From Microbacterium ureisolvens (GTDB lineage: Bacteria; Actinomycetota; Actinomycetes; Actinomycetales; Microbacteriaceae): DNA of 64,000 nt. The stretch's first letter is position 1, and each line of letters starts with the position of its first letter. The notes under the pieces were generated by a model. It was not told the origin of the DNA and made no database searches. It worked only from the letters and a program-made list of their open reading frames with translations. A program made the position numbers and the translations under genes. The stretch covers positions 1-64,000 of the forward strand of contig NZ_JAEUAX010000016.1 in the NCBI RefSeq assembly GCF_019511645.1. The letters run 5' to 3'. Shown here in pieces: positions 8,918 through 17,514 of this stretch.

Positions 8918-9271
8918 TCAGCGCCAGAGCACGGCGATCGCGGCGTTCGCGAAGGTCAGCACGCCGATCGACCAGAAGATGGCGCCGGGCACCGAGCCGG
9001 TCTTGCGCTGACGGCCGGCGCCGATGCCGAGCAGCGCGCCGATGATCACGAGGATGACCAGCTTCACGCCGATCTTGGCGTAGTTGAGGTCATAGTCGAT
9101 GCCCCACGGGGCGGCGAGGATGAGGCCGGCGAGACCGGCGATCGCGAGGCCCCAGTTCATGAGGCGCGTGATCTGGTGCTTTCCGTTCACCGCTTCGACG
9201 ACCCAGGCGCCGAAGAGGATGGCGAAGCCCACGAGGTGGACGAGCACGACGACGTGGCGGAGGATTTCCAT
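8918..9271 (-). CDS. Small four-helix integral membrane protein
   Basis: A 117-residue protein with four predicted hydrophobic segments (about residues 5-25, 38-55, 68-86 and 95-115) and no catalytic motif. The ATG at 9271 follows a -10 box TAGACT (plus 9278-9283) by 6 nt with no Shine-Dalgarno, indicating a leaderless mRNA. Genes of this kind are common and conserved in Microbacteriaceae, but I assign no function. It is a single-gene unit between the MFS gene and ribH. Confidence 0.8.
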   Translation of the reverse strand: MEILRHVVVLVHLVGFAILFGAWVVEAVNGKHQITRLMNWGLAIAGLAGLILAAPWGIDYDLNYAKIGVKLVILVIIGALLGIGAGRQRKTGSVPGAIFWSIGVLTFANAAIAVLWR

Positions 9272-9321
9272 GCCATCAGTCTAGCTGAAGGTTGCTCCGC
9301 CGCCAGTGCGGAATCGCCGGG

Positions 9322-9798
9322 TCAGGCGCGCAGGTCGCGAAGCACCAGGGCGGTGCGGATGGCCGCGTCCGCCGCCTCGAACCCCTTGTCCTCCACGGAG
9401 CCCTCGAGGCCCGCGCGGGCGATGCCCTGGGCCTCATCGTCGAGCGTGAGCACACCGAACCCGACCGGCTTGCCGGTGTCGAGCGCGACGCGCGTCAGCC
9501 CGTCGGTCGCCGCATTCGAGACGAACTCGAAGTGGGGGGTGCCGCCGCGGATGATGACGCCCAGGGCCACGACCGCGTCGGCTCCGGCATCCAGCGCCGC
9601 CTTCGCCACCACGGGAAGCTCGAAGGAGCCCGGAACCCGCACGAGGCGGTGCGAAGCGCCGGCCGCGTCGGCCGCGCGAGCCGCGCCGGCGATCAGGCCG
9701 TCGGTGATCGTCTCGTGCCAGGTGCCCGCGACGACGACCACGTCGAGTCCGCTGCCGTCGACGGGTGCCGTGGCCTCGGGTGCGCCCTTGCCGCTCAT
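9322..9798 (-). CDS. ribH: 6,7-dimethyl-8-ribityllumazine synthase
   Basis: This 158-residue enzyme condenses 5-amino-6-ribitylaminouracil with dihydroxybutanone phosphate to lumazine, the penultimate step to riboflavin, usually in icosahedral shells. The family motifs VPGSFELP (~residue 59), GVIIRGGTPHFE (~80, with the proton-relay His) and GVLTLDDEAQ are present. The start overlaps the ribBA stop by ATGA and has AAGGAG upstream. It is the last gene of the FMN-riboswitch operon. Confidence 0.96.
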   Translation of the reverse strand: MSGKGAPEATAPVDGSGLDVVVVAGTWHETITDGLIAGAARAADAAGASHRLVRVPGSFELPVVAKAALDAGADAVVALGVIIRGGTPHFEFVSNAATDGLTRVALDTGKPVGFGVLTLDDEAQGIARAGLEGSVEDKGFEAADAAIRTALVLRDLRA

Positions 9799-11069
9799 CG
9801 TTCTGCTCCTTCGTGCATGTGGGCGATGGCATCCGCCAGGTCCGCCTCGTCGATCAGGTGTCCCATCCGATCGCGCTTCGTCGCCAGGTACTGGTGGTTG
9901 TTCGGGCCGACGCCGACCAGCAGCGGCACCTGCTCGACGATGTCGAGGCCCAGACCGCGCAGCTGGTTCACCTTGTCGGTGTTGTTCGTGAGCAGACGCA
10001 CCTTCTCCACACCGAGGTCGGTGAGGATGCCGGCAGCTGCCGCGTAGTCGCGCGCGTCGGCGGGAAGGCCCAGCGCGAGGTTGGCATCGACGGTGTCGAG
10101 GCCGCGCTCCTGCAGCGAGTATGCCCGGAGCTTGTTGATGAGCCCGATGCCGCGACCCTCGTGGCCGCGCATGTAGATGACCACGCCGCCGTCCTGTTCG
10201 ATGGCATCGAGGGCGGCCTCGAGCTGCGGGCCGCACTCGCACTTGAGCGAGCCGAACGCCTCGCCGGTCAGGCACTCCGAGTGCACGCGCACGAGAGGCG
10301 CGTCGCCGAGCTCGCCCGACACGACCGCGATGTGATCGGTGCCGGTGACGCGGTCCTTGTACGCGAGGAAGCGGAACTCGCCGTGGGCGGTGGGCACATG
10401 CGCCTCCGCCCGCAGGCTCACGCGGCGCCGGTGGGCGCCTCGTACCGCCGGGTCGCACGGCACGTTCTCGTCGAGATAGGCGGTGAGCTGCTCGATCGTG
10501 ATGACCGGGATCCCGTACTCCGCCCCCAGCTCCTGCAGCCCGGGCAGCCGCATCATGCTGCCGTCCTCGGCGACGACCTCGCCGATGACGCCGACCGGTG
10601 CGAGGTCGGCGAGCTTCATGAGCTCCACCGCGGCCTCGGTGTGGCCCGCGCGCTCGCGCACACCGCCGTCGACGGCGCGCAGCGGGAGGATGTGGCCGGG
10701 CCGGATCACGCTGGTCGGCGTCGACTTCGGGTCGGCGAGCACGTTGAGCGTGTGCGCGCGGTCGGCGGCGCTGATCCCCGTGGAGACGCGGTCGGCGGCA
10801 TCCACGCTCACCGTGTACGCGGTGCCGCGGGCGTCCTCGTTGTTCTCGACCATCGGCGGCAGGTCGAGGCGATCGGCCCAGTCGGCCGGCATCGGCGCGC
10901 ACAGGAAGCCGCTCGTCCAGCGGACCGTCCACGCGACCCACTCGGGGGTGGCGAGCTGGGCCGAGAGGATGACGTCGCCCTCGTTCTCGCGGTTCTCATC
11001 GTCGGCGACGATGACCGGACGGCCGGCGCGCAGCGCCTCCAGGGCCTCGGGGATGGTGGCAAGGCTCAT
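9795..11069 (-). CDS. ribBA: Bifunctional DHBP synthase / GTP cyclohydrolase II
   Basis: This 424-residue fusion provides both early precursors of riboflavin. The N-terminal half makes 3,4-dihydroxy-2-butanone 4-phosphate from ribulose 5-phosphate (DDENRENEGD near residue 25, HTEAAVELM near 143). The C-terminal half opens GTP, with the zinc site CLTGEAFGSLKCECG (~residues 265-280) and GHEGRGIGL. ATGA overlaps on both sides couple it to ribE and ribH. Confidence 0.96.
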   Translation of the reverse strand: MSLATIPEALEALRAGRPVIVADDENRENEGDVILSAQLATPEWVAWTVRWTSGFLCAPMPADWADRLDLPPMVENNEDARGTAYTVSVDAADRVSTGISAADRAHTLNVLADPKSTPTSVIRPGHILPLRAVDGGVRERAGHTEAAVELMKLADLAPVGVIGEVVAEDGSMMRLPGLQELGAEYGIPVITIEQLTAYLDENVPCDPAVRGAHRRRVSLRAEAHVPTAHGEFRFLAYKDRVTGTDHIAVVSGELGDAPLVRVHSECLTGEAFGSLKCECGPQLEAALDAIEQDGGVVIYMRGHEGRGIGLINKLRAYSLQERGLDTVDANLALGLPADARDYAAAAGILTDLGVEKVRLLTNNTDKVNQLRGLGLDIVEQVPLLVGVGPNNHQYLATKRDRMGHLIDEADLADAIAHMHEGAER

Positions 11070-11734
11070 TTCGAGCCTCCTTCCGTGGGTGCGGACGCGT
11101 CCGCGGGCAGTTCAGGGTGGGCGCCGACAGGTGCGAAGGACAGCAGACGCTGGACGTGGCGCGCGAGGATGTCGGTCTCGAGGTTGACGCGGTCGCCCGG
11201 CTTGCGGTCGCCGAGGGTCGTGGCGACGAGGGTCTCGGGGATGAGGGACACCTCGAACCAGCCGTCGCCGGGGGCGGCGGGGCTCGCATCGCTCACGGTG
11301 AGCGAGACGCCGTCGACGGCGATCGAGCCCTTGTCGACGACGAGCGGGGCGAGCTCGGCCGGGACGGAGATGCGCAGCACCCGCCACTGGGCGCCCGGGC
11401 GGACCTCGAGCACCTCGCCGGTGCCGTCGATATGGCCCTGCACGATGTGCCCGCCGAGGCGGCCGTGCGCGGCCGTCGCGCGCTCGAGGTTGACCGCGCG
11501 GCCGGAGGCGACGCCCTCCAGCGTCGACATGCCGAGCGTCTGCTTCATCACGTCGGCGGTGAACCAGTCCGGGCCCTGCTCGACGACGGTGAGACACACG
11601 CCGCTGACCGAGATGGAGTCGCCGTGCGAGGCATCCGACACCGCCTTCGGTCCGCGCACCGTGACGCGCACACCGTCTCCCGACGGTTCGACAGCGGTGA
11701 CCTCGCCGATCTCCTCGATGATTCCGGTGAACAT
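11066..11734 (-). CDS. ribE: Riboflavin synthase, alpha subunit
   Basis: This 222-residue enzyme dismutates two lumazines to riboflavin and the pyrimidinedione. The start MFTGIIEEIG and two internally homologous lumazine-binding halves (SVSGVCLTV and AVDGVSLTV) are diagnostic of the trimeric alpha type. The start shares one nucleotide with the ribD stop (TGATG) and the stop overlaps the ribBA start (ATGA). Confidence 0.95.
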   Translation of the reverse strand: MFTGIIEEIGEVTAVEPSGDGVRVTVRGPKAVSDASHGDSISVSGVCLTVVEQGPDWFTADVMKQTLGMSTLEGVASGRAVNLERATAAHGRLGGHIVQGHIDGTGEVLEVRPGAQWRVLRISVPAELAPLVVDKGSIAVDGVSLTVSDASPAAPGDGWFEVSLIPETLVATTLGDRKPGDRVNLETDILARHVQRLLSFAPVGAHPELPADASAPTEGGSK

Positions 11735-12771
11735 CAGGCGTCTCCTTCCGAAGCGGGGTGGGCGACGAACAGCAGATCGTCGCCGAGAGGGGTGACGGAT
11801 GCCACGGCCAGGCGCCGCGCTTCGCCGATCGTGGTCACGCCGATGTCGTGAAGCGCCAGGCGGTCGCCTCCGAGGAGCACCGGCGCCACGTAGACGAGCA
11901 GTTCGTCGGCGAGCCGCTCGCGCAGGAACGACGCCGCCACAGCGGGACCGCCCTCGACGAAGACGCGCTGCACTCCGCGGTGGCGCAGGTCCTCCAGCAT
12001 GGCTTGCAGCCCGCCCGAGGCGTCGTCGCCGCGGTACTGGAGGAACTCGCGGGGATGCCGCCGCACGGCCGCCGCCTCGGGTACCTCGCGCGCACCGACG
12101 ACGACCGGCACGGGCTGATGGGGCAGCAGCGAGCCGTCCTCGGCGCGGGCGGTCAGCGCGGGGTCGTCGGCGAGCACCGTGCCGGTGCCCGCCACGATCG
12201 CATCCGCCATGGCGCGTCGGAGGTGGACATCGGCGCGCGCCTGCGCGCCGGTGATCCACTTGCTGCTGCCATCGGATGCTGCGGCCCGGCCGTCGAGGCT
12301 CTGTGCCCACTTGACGGTGACGTGCGGGCGCCGGAGGCGCTGGACGGTCAGCCAGGAGTCGAGCAGGGCGGTCGCCTCGTCGGCGAGCAGACCGGCCTCG
12401 ACCTCGACACCGGCCGCCCGGAGCCGGGCGCCGCCGCCGGAGGAGTGGTCGCCGGGATCGGCGATCGCATAGACCACGCGCGTGACGCCGGCGGCGATGA
12501 GCGCCTCGGAGCAGGGGCCGGTGCGACCCGTGTGGTTGCACGGCTCGAGGGTCACGATCGCGGTCGCGTCCCGCGCGGCGCCGGGCGCGAGCCTCGAGAG
12601 CGCGTCGACCTCGGCATGCGGGGTGCCGGCGCCGCGGTGCCAGCCCTCAGCGAGCACCTCCCCGTCAGGGGAGAGGAGGACCGCGCCGACCTGGGGGTTC
12701 ACGCCGCGGGGGCCGCGTCGCGCGATCGCCAGCGCCCGACGCATCGCGTCGCGTTCCGCTGTGCTCGCCAT
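11734..12771 (-). CDS. ribD: Riboflavin deaminase/reductase
   Basis: This 345-residue bifunctional enzyme deaminates and then reduces the pyrimidine intermediate. The N-terminal zinc deaminase carries HAEVDAL and EPCNHTGRTGPC, and the C-terminal reductase begins near residue 150 (VTVKWAQSLDGR). I chose the ATG at 12771 because GAGGGG lies 5 nt upstream. In-frame starts further up lie in the riboswitch leader. It is the first gene of the rib operon, about 90 nt after the riboswitch expression platform. Confidence 0.93.
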   Translation of the reverse strand: MASTAERDAMRRALAIARRGPRGVNPQVGAVLLSPDGEVLAEGWHRGAGTPHAEVDALSRLAPGAARDATAIVTLEPCNHTGRTGPCSEALIAAGVTRVVYAIADPGDHSSGGGARLRAAGVEVEAGLLADEATALLDSWLTVQRLRRPHVTVKWAQSLDGRAAASDGSSKWITGAQARADVHLRRAMADAIVAGTGTVLADDPALTARAEDGSLLPHQPVPVVVGAREVPEAAAVRRHPREFLQYRGDDASGGLQAMLEDLRHRGVQRVFVEGGPAVAASFLRERLADELLVYVAPVLLGGDRLALHDIGVTTIGEARRLAVASVTPLGDDLLFVAHPASEGDA

Positions 12772-12861
12772 TCGGCCCCTCGTCTCGTCGTTCTCGACGC
12801 CCCGGGGCATGGGAAGCGAAGGCGCGCATGGCGACGCCGTAGTGCTGCCTCCCATCCGGAC

Positions 12862-13010
12862 TAGCGACCGGTTTCCCTGAAGAAACCTGTCGCATCACCG
12901 TCGGTTCCGGAATTCCACCGGATCGGCCGCATCCGAATGGATGCCGATGCCTTGGCTCGCGGACTGTCACCGCCGGTTCGGATTCGCACCGACCCCGGAG
13001 CACGTTGCTG
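12862..13010 (-). promoter_or_regulatory. FMN riboswitch (RFN element) with expression platform
   Basis: On the minus strand the conserved RFN blocks appear in order: GGGGTCGGTG (plus ~12988-12998), ACCGGCGGT, AGTCCGCGAGC, GGTGGAATTCCGGAACCGACGGT-like joining segments, and the closing strand near 12893. A near-perfect 12-bp hairpin follows (plus 12863-12893, one mismatch) and is the likely switching terminator or sequestrator. A -10-like TACACT lies just upstream (plus 13017-13022). When FMN is plentiful it should shut off ribD-E-BA-H. The stretch 12772-12861 is untranslated leader with no credible gene. Confidence 0.93.
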
Positions 13011-13096
13011 CTCTCGAGTGTAGTCAACGCGGCATCCGTCCATTCATTCCATGTCTTCGCATGAAGCCCGCGCGCGGGACCCGTGCCGCCGGAGCC

Positions 13097-14056
13097 TCAC
13101 TCCAGGAGCGCTCGCGCGGTGGCCTCGTCGACGATCAGGTCCGTCGCGATGCGCGCGGCGAGGGCGCCCTTCAGGCTCGCGAGCTTCGACACCCCCGACA
13201 CGATGCACACGCGTCGGGGGATGCCGCGCAGCAGGTCGAGGCTCGGCCCGGTGGCACGGTCGTTCAGGGCGATGTTGTCGCTCGAGCCGTCGGCGCGGTA
13301 GAAGACCGTCGCCACGTCGCCGACGACGCCCTCCTCGTCCAGCTGGTCGAGTTCGGCAGGCTCGAGATAGCCGCCGCTGTAGACGTGGCTCGGCACGCGC
13401 GACCCGGCGGACCCCGTGCTGAAGAGGACCAGGTCCATGGCGGGCAGCATGTCGAGGATGCGCCGGGTGCTGCGCTCGCGCCACATCGCGTCCTTCGTGG
13501 CGGGGTCGTCGAAGAACGCCGGCACGGGGAACTGCTGCGCGCTCCCGTCGTACGCGGCGGCGAACCGGCTGAGGATCTCGCTCGCGTAGAGGAGGCCCGT
13601 CGAGTGGGTGTTGCCGGAGCCGTTCAGCTGCACGAATGTCGCGCCGTGCACCGGCTTCGGAACCAGGTGGCGGCTCACCGCCGCGGTCGTGGATCCCCAC
13701 GCCACTCCCACCGTCATGTCGTCCTGCACGAGGTCGAGGAGCGCATGCGCGGCCGCGATCGCGACGCGCTGGAGCCTGTCGACCTCGGTGGCGTCATCGG
13801 GAACGGGAACCACTTGCGGGAGGATGCCGAAGCGCTCGGCCAGCCGCTCCTCGAGTCGCTGGGGCGCGGCGAAGGGGGACCGGATGCGGATGTCGACGAT
13901 GCCTGTCGCGCGGGCGTGCGTGAGCAGCCGCGACACCGTGGAACGCGACGTGCCGAGCTCGCGGGCGATCGCATCCATGGTGCGGTCCTGCACGTAATAG
14001 AGGTGTGCGGCCGTCAGCGCGCGCTGCATCGTCCGGGCGTCGCCGATCTGATCCAT
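13097..14056 (-). CDS. SorC/DeoR-type sugar-binding transcriptional regulator
   Basis: This 319-residue protein has an N-terminal HTH (TMDAIARELGTSRSTVSRLLTHAR, split over residues ~30-55) and a C-terminal SorC sugar-phosphate-binding domain from ~residue 65, with the GVAWGSTT and FSTGSAGS anion-binding loops. It diverges from glpD-glpK with a TGCAC-N4-GTGCA palindrome in the shared upstream region. I infer that it senses a triose or glycerol phosphate and controls glycerol catabolism. The start chosen is the ATG at 14056; an alternative start 12 codons upstream would run through the palindrome. Confidence 0.88.
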   Translation of the reverse strand: MDQIGDARTMQRALTAAHLYYVQDRTMDAIARELGTSRSTVSRLLTHARATGIVDIRIRSPFAAPQRLEERLAERFGILPQVVPVPDDATEVDRLQRVAIAAAHALLDLVQDDMTVGVAWGSTTAAVSRHLVPKPVHGATFVQLNGSGNTHSTGLLYASEILSRFAAAYDGSAQQFPVPAFFDDPATKDAMWRERSTRRILDMLPAMDLVLFSTGSAGSRVPSHVYSGGYLEPAELDQLDEEGVVGDVATVFYRADGSSDNIALNDRATGPSLDLLRGIPRRVCIVSGVSKLASLKGALAARIATDLIVDEATARALLE

Positions 14057-14066
14057 CGCTCCATCG

Positions 14067-14080
14067 TGCACGTATGTGCA
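14067..14080. promoter_or_regulatory. Candidate operator for the SorC regulator
   Basis: A perfect inverted repeat TGCAC-GTAT-GTGCA lies 10 bp upstream of the regulator start and 67 bp upstream of glpD. It is the only obvious palindrome in the divergent region and overlaps a local AT-rich patch (GTATGTGCATAT). Confidence 0.6.
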
Positions 14081-14147
14081 TATCGCCTGCAAGGACGTCC
14101 AGCGGTGTCATGATGGGAGTGCGGACAGCACGACGATGGGGGATACG

Positions 14148-15875
14148 ATGACGGCGCCGGCGGCGGAACGAGGATGGACTGCCCTCGCGGAGCGACCCTA
14201 TGCCGACGTGCTCATCATCGGTGGCGGCATCAACGGCCTCGCCACCTTCCGCGATCTTGCGATGCAGGGGGTGGATGTCGCGCTCGTCGAGCGCGACGAC
14301 TTCGTCAGCGGCGCTTCCGCGGCGTCGTCGCACATGATCCACGGCGGGATCCGCTACCTCGAGAACGGCGAGTTCCGGCTCGTCCACGAGGCCGTGACCG
14401 AGCGCAACGCACTGCTGCGCACGGCGCCCCACTACGTGAGGCCGCTGCAGACGACCATCCCCATCTTCTCGACGTTCTCGGGCGTGCTGTCCGCGCCGCT
14501 GCGATTCCTGCGCCACGGCGGCGGAAAGCACCATGAGCGTGGCGCTGCGCTCATCAAGATCGGGCTCGTGATCTACGACTCGTTCTCACGCGGCGGCGGC
14601 ATGTTCGGCAAGAGCACGGTGCCGGGGCACAGCTTCCACGGGCGCAAACGCTCCCTGGCGCAGCTTCCGAAGCTGAACCCCGACGTGAAGTACACCGCGA
14701 CGTACTGGGACGCATCGCTGCACGATCCCGAGCGCCTCGCGATCGATGTGCTGCGAGACGGCCGGGCGGCCGGCGGGTCGCGCGCCCGGGCCGCGAACTA
14801 TACGGCCGCGGTCGGTGTCGACGCGGGGCGTGTTGTGCTGCGCGACGCGATGACCGGCGACGAGGTGCGGTTCACAGCATCCGTGGTCGTGAACGCCAGT
14901 GGCCCCTGGACGGACCTCACCAACCTCGCTCTCGGCGACCCGACCCGGTACATGGGCGGCACCAAGGGCTCGCACGTCGTGCTCGAACACCCCGAGCTGC
15001 TCGCGGCGACCGGCGGACGCGAGCTGTTCTTCGAGAACGAGGACGGACGCATCGTCCTCATCTACCCGCTGAAGGGCCGCGTCCTCGTCGGCACCACCGA
15101 CCTCGAGCACGACATGGCGGACCCGATCGTGTGCACCGAGGCCGAGGTCGACTACTTCATCGAGCTCATCGCGCAGGTGCTCCCGACGATCCCGGTCGAG
15201 CGCTCTCAGATCGTCTACCGGTTCGCCGGCGTCAGGCCGCTACCCGGCCACGACGAGGTCTCGCCGGGGTTCGTCTCGCGTGACTACCGCGTCGAGTCCG
15301 CACCGCTGGTCGGCGGGGATGCCACGGTCCTGAGCCTCATCGGCGGTAAATGGACCACCTTCCGCGCGTCGGCCGAGCATCTCGCCGACCGCGCTCTCGA
15401 GCTGCTGGCCCGCCCGCGCCGCGGCTCGACCCGAGGGTTGCCGATCGGCGGCGGCCGTGGCTACCCGATGACGGAGCGCGCACGGCGGCAGTGGATCGCC
15501 GCCCGTGCGGGGGCGGTGCCGGCCGTCCGCGTGGCGACGCTGCTCGACCGCTACGGCACGGTCGCCGCGGCCGTCGTGGACGCGATCGCGGCAGACACGG
15601 ACGACGTGCTGCTCGAGCACCTGCCGGGCTACAGCTCGGGCGAGCTGCGTCACCTCGCGGCCACCGAGGACGTCACGCATCTGGACGACCTGCTCCTGCG
15701 CCGCACCAGCATCGCTTTCATCGGTCAGGCGACGCCGGAGGCGGTGGCAGAGGCGGCCGCCGCGGTCGCTCCCGTGCTCGACTGGGACGCCGCGCGCACC
15801 GCACTCGAGGTCGGGCGTGCCCTGGACCGTGTCCACGCCGCGGACCCGTCCTGGATCCCCGCCGCCGCGCGATAG
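14148..15875 (+). CDS. glpD: Glycerol-3-phosphate dehydrogenase (FAD-dependent)
   Basis: This 575-residue membrane-associated flavoenzyme oxidises glycerol 3-phosphate to dihydroxyacetone phosphate and passes electrons to quinone. An N-terminal FAD-binding Rossmann motif (DVLIIGGGINGLATFRD, ~residue 22), the SHMIHGGIRYLE segment and GGKWTTFR (~400) define the family. The C-terminal domain is the GlpD-C helical extension. I chose the ATG at 14148 because GGGGGA lies 6 nt upstream; an ATG four codons earlier lacks a ribosome site. It is followed by glpK after 70 nt. Confidence 0.94.
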   Translation: MTAPAAERGWTALAERPYADVLIIGGGINGLATFRDLAMQGVDVALVERDDFVSGASAASSHMIHGGIRYLENGEFRLVHEAVTERNALLRTAPHYVRPLQTTIPIFSTFSGVLSAPLRFLRHGGGKHHERGAALIKIGLVIYDSFSRGGGMFGKSTVPGHSFHGRKRSLAQLPKLNPDVKYTATYWDASLHDPERLAIDVLRDGRAAGGSRARAANYTAAVGVDAGRVVLRDAMTGDEVRFTASVVVNASGPWTDLTNLALGDPTRYMGGTKGSHVVLEHPELLAATGGRELFFENEDGRIVLIYPLKGRVLVGTTDLEHDMADPIVCTEAEVDYFIELIAQVLPTIPVERSQIVYRFAGVRPLPGHDEVSPGFVSRDYRVESAPLVGGDATVLSLIGGKWTTFRASAEHLADRALELLARPRRGSTRGLPIGGGRGYPMTERARRQWIAARAGAVPAVRVATLLDRYGTVAAAVVDAIAADTDDVLLEHLPGYSSGELRHLAATEDVTHLDDLLLRRTSIAFIGQATPEAVAEAAAAVAPVLDWDAARTALEVGRALDRVHAADPSWIPAAAR

Positions 15876-15885
15876 CCTGACCGCA

Positions 15886-15928
15886 CGCGCGCTCGGCGCG
15901 CGCCGAGCGCGCGGGCGATGTCGCCCGC
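15886..15928 (+). other. Tandem hairpins in the glpD-glpK gap
   Basis: A 12-bp perfect stem (15886-15897 and 15902-15913) with a 4-nt loop is followed directly by an 8-bp stem (15911-15918 and 15921-15928). The stems share three bases, so they are mutually exclusive at the junction. No U-tract follows and the glpK ribosome site begins 6 nt later. The pair more likely modulates glpK expression or mRNA stability than ends transcription. Confidence 0.5.
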
Positions 15929-15945
15929 CGACCAAGGAGACGACG

Positions 15946-17484
15946 TTGCCCCATCACGTGCTGTCCATCGACCAGGGCACGACCTCGACGCGTGCCATCG
16001 TGTTCGACGCCGCCGGCGCCGTGGTCGCGGTGTCCCAGCGGGAGCACGAGCAGATCTTCCCGCGGGCCGGACGCGTGGAGCACGACCCTGTCGAGATCTG
16101 GACCAACACCGAGTGGGTCATCGCCTCGTGTCTCTCGCGCGCGGGGCTTGCAGCATCCGATGTCGCCGCCATCGGCGTGACGAACCAGCGCGAGACGGCG
16201 ATCGTCTGGGAGAAGCGCACCGGGCGCCCTGTGCACAACGCGATCGTCTGGCAGGACACCCGCACGCAGCCGCGCATCGACGAGCTGGCGGGCGAGGGCG
16301 GGGCCGACCGCTTCGCCGAGACGACGGGGCTGCCGCTGGCGACGTACTTCTCGGCCTCGAAGGTCGCGTGGATCCTCGACAACGTGGCCGGCGCGCGCGC
16401 GGCCGCCGAGGCCGGGGAGCTGGTGTTCGGCACCCCCGACACGTGGGTCGTGTGGAACCTCACGGGGGGTGCGCGCGGCGGCATCCACGTCACCGACGTC
16501 ACCAACGCATCGCGCACGCTGCTGATGGATCTGCGCACCCTCGACTGGTCGGACGAACTGCTCGCACTATGGGGCATCCCGCGCGCGATGATGCCCGAGA
16601 TCCGCTCCTCGTCGGAGGTGGTCGGGCACTCCTCGCTGCCGTCGGTGCTCGACGGGGTTCCGATCGCCGGGATCCTGGGCGATCAGCAGGCGGCGACCTT
16701 CGGTCAGGCGGCCTTCGACGCGGGAGAGTCGAAGAACACCTATGGCACCGGCAACTTCCTGCTCGTGAACACCGGTGCCGAGATCGTGCGCTCCGGCAGC
16801 GGCCTGATCACCACCGTCGGCTACCGGATCGGCGACGAGCCCGCGCGCTACGCTCTGGAGGGTTCGATCGCCGTCACCGGATCACTGGTGCAGTGGCTGC
16901 GCGACAACCTCGGCATCATCCAGCGCTCGGAGGATGTCGAGACCCTCGCTTCGAGCGTCGACGACAACGGCGGCGCGTACTTCGTGCCCGCATTCTCGGG
17001 GCTGTTCGCGCCGTACTGGCGTCCTGACGCGCGCGGCGCGCTGGTCGGCCTCACCCGCTATGTCAACAAGGCGCACATCGCGCGCGCGGCGCTCGAGTCG
17101 ACGGCGTTCCAGACGCGAGACGTCATCGACGCGGTCGTGGCCGACACCGGCCGCATGCTCGAGGAACTGCGCGTCGACGGCGGCATGACTCGCGACGACC
17201 TGCTGATGCAGTTCCAGGCCGACATCCTCGGCATCCCGGTCGTGCGCCCCAAGGTCGTCGAGACCACCGCACTGGGCGCCGCGTACGCCGCCGGTCTCGC
17301 GACCGGCGTGTGGAACGGCCTCGACGAGCTGCGCACGCACTGGCAGGAAGACGTCCGCTTCGAGCCGCGGATGCCCGAAGACGAGCGCGAACGCCGCTAC
17401 CGGCAGTGGCGCAAGGCGGTGTCGAAGTCGCTGGACTGGGTGGACGACGACGCGCGGGCGCTCATGGGGACGACCGGCGGCTGA
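15946..17484 (+). CDS. glpK: Glycerol kinase
   Basis: This 512-residue cytosolic kinase phosphorylates glycerol to glycerol 3-phosphate, the substrate of GlpD. Family motifs visible are DQGTTSTRAIVFD (~9), TNQRETAIVW (~83), GTGNFLL and the C-terminal VDGGMTRDDLLMQFQADILG block (~410). The start is TTG: AAGGAG ends 6 nt before it, translation begins PHHVLSIDQG in the expected register, and no ATG or GTG is available there. No glpF transporter gene is adjacent. Confidence 0.95.
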   Translation: MPHHVLSIDQGTTSTRAIVFDAAGAVVAVSQREHEQIFPRAGRVEHDPVEIWTNTEWVIASCLSRAGLAASDVAAIGVTNQRETAIVWEKRTGRPVHNAIVWQDTRTQPRIDELAGEGGADRFAETTGLPLATYFSASKVAWILDNVAGARAAAEAGELVFGTPDTWVVWNLTGGARGGIHVTDVTNASRTLLMDLRTLDWSDELLALWGIPRAMMPEIRSSSEVVGHSSLPSVLDGVPIAGILGDQQAATFGQAAFDAGESKNTYGTGNFLLVNTGAEIVRSGSGLITTVGYRIGDEPARYALEGSIAVTGSLVQWLRDNLGIIQRSEDVETLASSVDDNGGAYFVPAFSGLFAPYWRPDARGALVGLTRYVNKAHIARAALESTAFQTRDVIDAVVADTGRMLEELRVDGGMTRDDLLMQFQADILGIPVVRPKVVETTALGAAYAAGLATGVWNGLDELRTHWQEDVRFEPRMPEDERERRYRQWRKAVSKSLDWVDDDARALMGTTGG

Positions 17485-17514
17485 CCTTCCTGGGGCGTCG
17501 AGCGAGGAGCCCGC

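Noticed and set aside
12665..12829. Leader peptide (starting MRAFASH) between the riboswitch and ribD
   Set aside because: The frame has a GGGAGG some way upstream but runs on deep into ribD with no stop near the ribD start, so it looks like an alternative frame of the leader and ribD rather than a leader peptide.
14076..14147. Earlier ATG starts for glpD
   Set aside because: They lie inside the predicted operator and lack a ribosome site, whereas the ATG at 14148 has GGGGGA 6 nt upstream.
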